From DASYUM01 sp036001225 (GTDB lineage Bacteria > Methylomirabilota > Methylomirabilia > Rokubacteriales > DASRDR01), in assembly GCA_036001225.1 (NCBI GenBank), contig DASYUM010000268.1, positions 1 to 7,574 on the forward strand: 7,574 bases of DNA. The letters run 5' to 3'. Position numbers and translations under genes: made by a program. Shown here one piece after another: positions 6,315 through 7,574 of the stretch; position 1 is the first letter of the stretch; each line of letters opens with the position of its first letter. The notes under the pieces are model-generated. The model was given only the letters and a program-made list of their open reading frames with translations, was not told where the DNA came from and searched no databases.

Positions 6315-7034
6315 CTACGCATAGGCGGCGCCGAGGTACGCCTCGATGAGCGCGCGGTTCCGGACCACCTCGGCCGGCGCGCCGTCGGCGATCTTCTGGC
6401 CGAGGTGGAGGGCCACGATGCGCGTGGCGACGCTCATGATGACCCGCATGTTGTGCTCGATCACCACCAGCGTCAGCCCTTCGTCCCGGAGCCGGCCGAT
6501 CAGCGCCACCAGCCCCGGGATCGAGCGCTGGTCCACCCCGCCGGTGACCTCGTCGAGCAGGAGCAGCCGCGGCCGGGTGGCCAGCGCCCGCGCCATCTCG
6601 AGACGCTTCCGCTGGCCGGTCGAGAGCTGGCGCGCGAAGGCGTCGGCCTTGTCGCCGAGCCCGACCTGGTCCAGACAGCGCCGCGCCTCCGTCCCCGCCC
6701 GGGCCGGGTTCCGGTCGTGGAGGAGCGCGCCCACGGTGACGTTCTCCAGCACGGTCATGCCGGGAAACGGCCGAAGCTTCTGGAAGGTCCGGCCGATCCC
6801 CCGGCGGCTGATCTCGTCGGGCCGCAGCCCGGTGATCGCCTCGCCGCCGAGCCGCACCTCGCCGGCGTCCGGCCGGTAAACGCCGGTGATGACGTCGAAG
6901 AGCGTGGACTTGCCCGCTCCGTTAGGCCCGATGACGCCGACGATCTCACCGACGGCCACGCCGAAGGAGACGTCGGCATTGGCGACGACGCCTCCGAAGC
7001 GCTTCGTCACGCCCGCGATCTCGAGCAGGCTCAC
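6315..7034 (-). CDS. livG: Branched-chain amino-acid type ABC transporter ATPase, LivG family
   Basis: The partner ATPase of LivF, acting at the cytoplasmic face of the membrane. In its 239 residues Walker A GPNGAGKST is at 36-44, the Q-loop region IGRTFQKLRPFPGMTVLENV at 80-99 is typical of LivG, the signature is LSTGQRKRLEMARAL (137-151), Walker B is LLLLDE (157-162), and the switch His lies in VIEHNM (191-196). The residues after Walker B read VTGGVDQ where LivG commonly has PAAGLNP. The start is GTG at 7034, giving MSLLEIAGVTKRFGG, with a GGGGGA about 7 bases upstream as a possible Shine-Dalgarno. No LivH, LivM or substrate-binding protein gene is adjacent: upstream is a 255-base gap and then an EF-G gene. 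Specificity for branched-chain amino acids is therefore family inference only. Confidence 0.93.
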   Translation of the reverse strand: MSLLEIAGVTKRFGGVVANADVSFGVAVGEIVGVIGPNGAGKSTLFDVITGVYRPDAGEVRLGGEAITGLRPDEISRRGIGRTFQKLRPFPGMTVLENVTVGALLHDRNPARAGTEARRCLDQVGLGDKADAFARQLSTGQRKRLEMARALATRPRLLLLDEVTGGVDQRSIPGLVALIGRLRDEGLTLVVIEHNMRVIMSVATRIVALHLGQKIADGAPAEVVRNRALIEAYLGAAYA

Positions 7035-7109
7035 GGGGCTTCCCCCGGCCCGGGCCGCCTCACTGGTCTACCCTGGCCTCAACACGACGCCAGGACCCTG
7101 ACGATGGGA
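7035..7109 (-). other. Leader region upstream of livG
   Basis: This is the part of the EF-G/livG gap outside the repeat. CCTGGC at 7072-7077 and GCCAGG at 7089-7094 can pair around an 11-base loop, but the stem is short. I found no convincing -35/-10 pair. A livG promoter, if present, may lie inside the repeat, or livG may be read from the EF-G gene. Confidence 0.35.
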
Positions 7110-7289
7110 CCGGGCCGAGGACCGAGCAGCCCAAGGACGCAGGGAACAGCGTGCCGCCGGACGTCGCGGGGCTGGGGCCCCGCCGTCCGGGGCACGCAAC
7201 CCGAAAGCGGCGCGCCGAGGCGTATGCCGCATACGTTGAGGCGCGCCGACGACCGAGGACGACGGGATGCGACGGTTATCGGCCCCGGA
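7110..7289 (-). repeat. Structured intergenic repeat, copy B (after EF-G gene)
   Basis: This 180-base element begins directly at the EF-G stop codon. Its main block (7217-7289) and second block (7110-7143) match copy A; the 73 bases between them include a large extra hairpin. The centre of the main block is highly symmetrical: GGCGCGCC at 7209-7216 pairs with GGCGCGCC at 7240-7247, a 4-by-4 internal loop follows, and CGTATGC (7221-7227) pairs with GCATACG (7229-7235). The outer stem shows a compensatory change relative to copy A: the pair 6238/6268 is G-C there, and the aligned pair 7213/7243 is C-G here. That supports a selected or copied stem-loop rather than chance similarity. Confidence 0.87.
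7149..7197. other. Long hairpin specific to repeat copy B
   Basis: A near-perfect inverted repeat: GCGTGCC (7149-7155) with GGCACGC (7191-7197), CC with GG, GGACG (7159-7163) with CGTCC (7184-7188), and GCGGGGC (7166-7172) with GCCCCGC (7177-7183). This makes 21 base pairs with one single-base and one two-base bulge and a TGGG loop. Neither strand has a T-tract after it, so it is not a standard intrinsic terminator, though it could block exonucleases or stall polymerase. It has no counterpart in copy A. Confidence 0.85.
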
Positions 7290-7574
7290 TCAGTGCTTTT
7301 CGGCCGCTTTCGCCTCCCTCTCCTTCTTCGCCTCGGCCACCACCTTCTCGGCCAGCATGCCCGGCAGCTCCTCGTAGTGGGAGAACTCCATCGAGTAGCT
7401 GCCCCGTCCGCCCGACATCGAGCGGAGGTTCGGCTCGTAGTTGAGCATCTCGACCATGGGGACCTGGGCGCGGACCACCGTGGTGTCGCCGCCGGCGTCC
7501 ATCCCGATGATCTTGCCGCGACGGCTGTTGAGGTCTCCGATCACGTCGCCGGCCAGGGTCGACGGCACCGTGAC
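7290..7574 (-). CDS. fusA: Elongation factor G-type translation GTPase, C-terminal end (partial)
   Basis: The last 94 codons of an EF-G family protein are present; the frame runs off the window edge, and the GTG at 7568 is an internal valine, not a start. The domain V/IV core GDVIGDLNSRRGKIIGM is the diagnostic EF-G signature, and LRSMSGGRGSYSMEFSHYEELP matches the family end. EF-G drives tRNA-mRNA translocation on the ribosome. LNYEPNLRSMSGGRGSYSMEFSHYEE, in place of the FGYATDLRS and TMEF.HYEEVP more typical of main EF-G, and the charged tail AEAKKEREAKAAEKH suggest an EF-G paralogue (EF-G2-like). No rpsL, rpsG or tuf gene is visible beside it to mark a str operon. Its stop is followed at once by repeat copy B. 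The assignment to EF-G family is safe; the subfamily is uncertain. Confidence 0.93.
   Translation of the reverse strand, partial: VTVPSTLAGDVIGDLNSRRGKIIGMDAGGDTTVVRAQVPMVEMLNYEPNLRSMSGGRGSYSMEFSHYEELPGMLAEKVVAEAKKEREAKAAEKH

Noticed and set aside
7072..7094. Short inverted repeat upstream of livG as operator or riboswitch
   Set aside because: Only a 6-bp stem with an 11-base loop; similar pairs are expected by chance in GC-rich DNA and no known riboswitch motif was recognised.
6195..7289. CRISPR array made of the two intergenic repeats
   Set aside because: Only two copies, 975 bases apart with genes between them and imperfect identity; no regular spacers and no cas genes.
7151..7444. Plus-strand open frame over repeat copy B and the EF-G end
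   Set aside because: Most of it is antisense to the EF-G gene and the rest lies in the structured repeat; no ribosome-binding site or family match was seen.

Overview
The window is GC-rich (about 70% by eye) bacterial chromosome. It carries two convergent gene sets. The gene content, the base composition and the branched-chain amino-acid type ABC ATPases would fit a soil or groundwater lineage such as Rokubacteria/Methylomirabilota (NC10) or a deltaproteobacterial relative. That placement is an inference from style, not a proven assignment.

Left part (1-1354, plus strand): the end of the alpha ribosomal-protein operon, with the 3' end of rpsD (S4), rpoA (RNA polymerase alpha) and rplQ (L17). 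The genes are tightly packed; rpoA and rplQ overlap by ATGA. The striking point is that RpoA is only 249 residues long. It has a complete N-terminal assembly domain followed by a short acidic tail, and the whole C-terminal DNA/activator-binding domain is missing. There is no room for it before rplQ.

Middle part (1374-5298, minus strand): a probable operon trxA - thiL - two tandem CNNM/CorC-family membrane proteins, with short gaps or overlaps (GTGA between the two CorC genes) and a plausible promoter upstream of trxA. The two CorC paralogues have each lost different conserved transmembrane-domain residues, which suggests division of labour or a heteromer. The junction with rplQ is only 19 bases and shows no intrinsic terminator.

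Right part (5451-7574, minus strand): the C-terminus of an EF-G-type translation GTPase, then livG and livF, the two ATPases of a branched-chain amino-acid-type ABC importer. No permease or binding-protein gene is next to them. The gaps after the EF-G gene and after livG each hold a copy of the same structured, two-block repeat. The main block is 73 bases with 59 identities and no gaps. Both copies start exactly at the stop codon of the gene before them, and a hairpin stem is kept by a compensatory base-pair change. The copy after the EF-G gene also carries an extra 21-bp hairpin. This looks like a dispersed 3'-UTR repeat or structured-RNA family that I do not recognise. It is the best candidate for something undescribed here, together with the truncated RpoA. 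No stretch longer than 300 bases lacks a gene.
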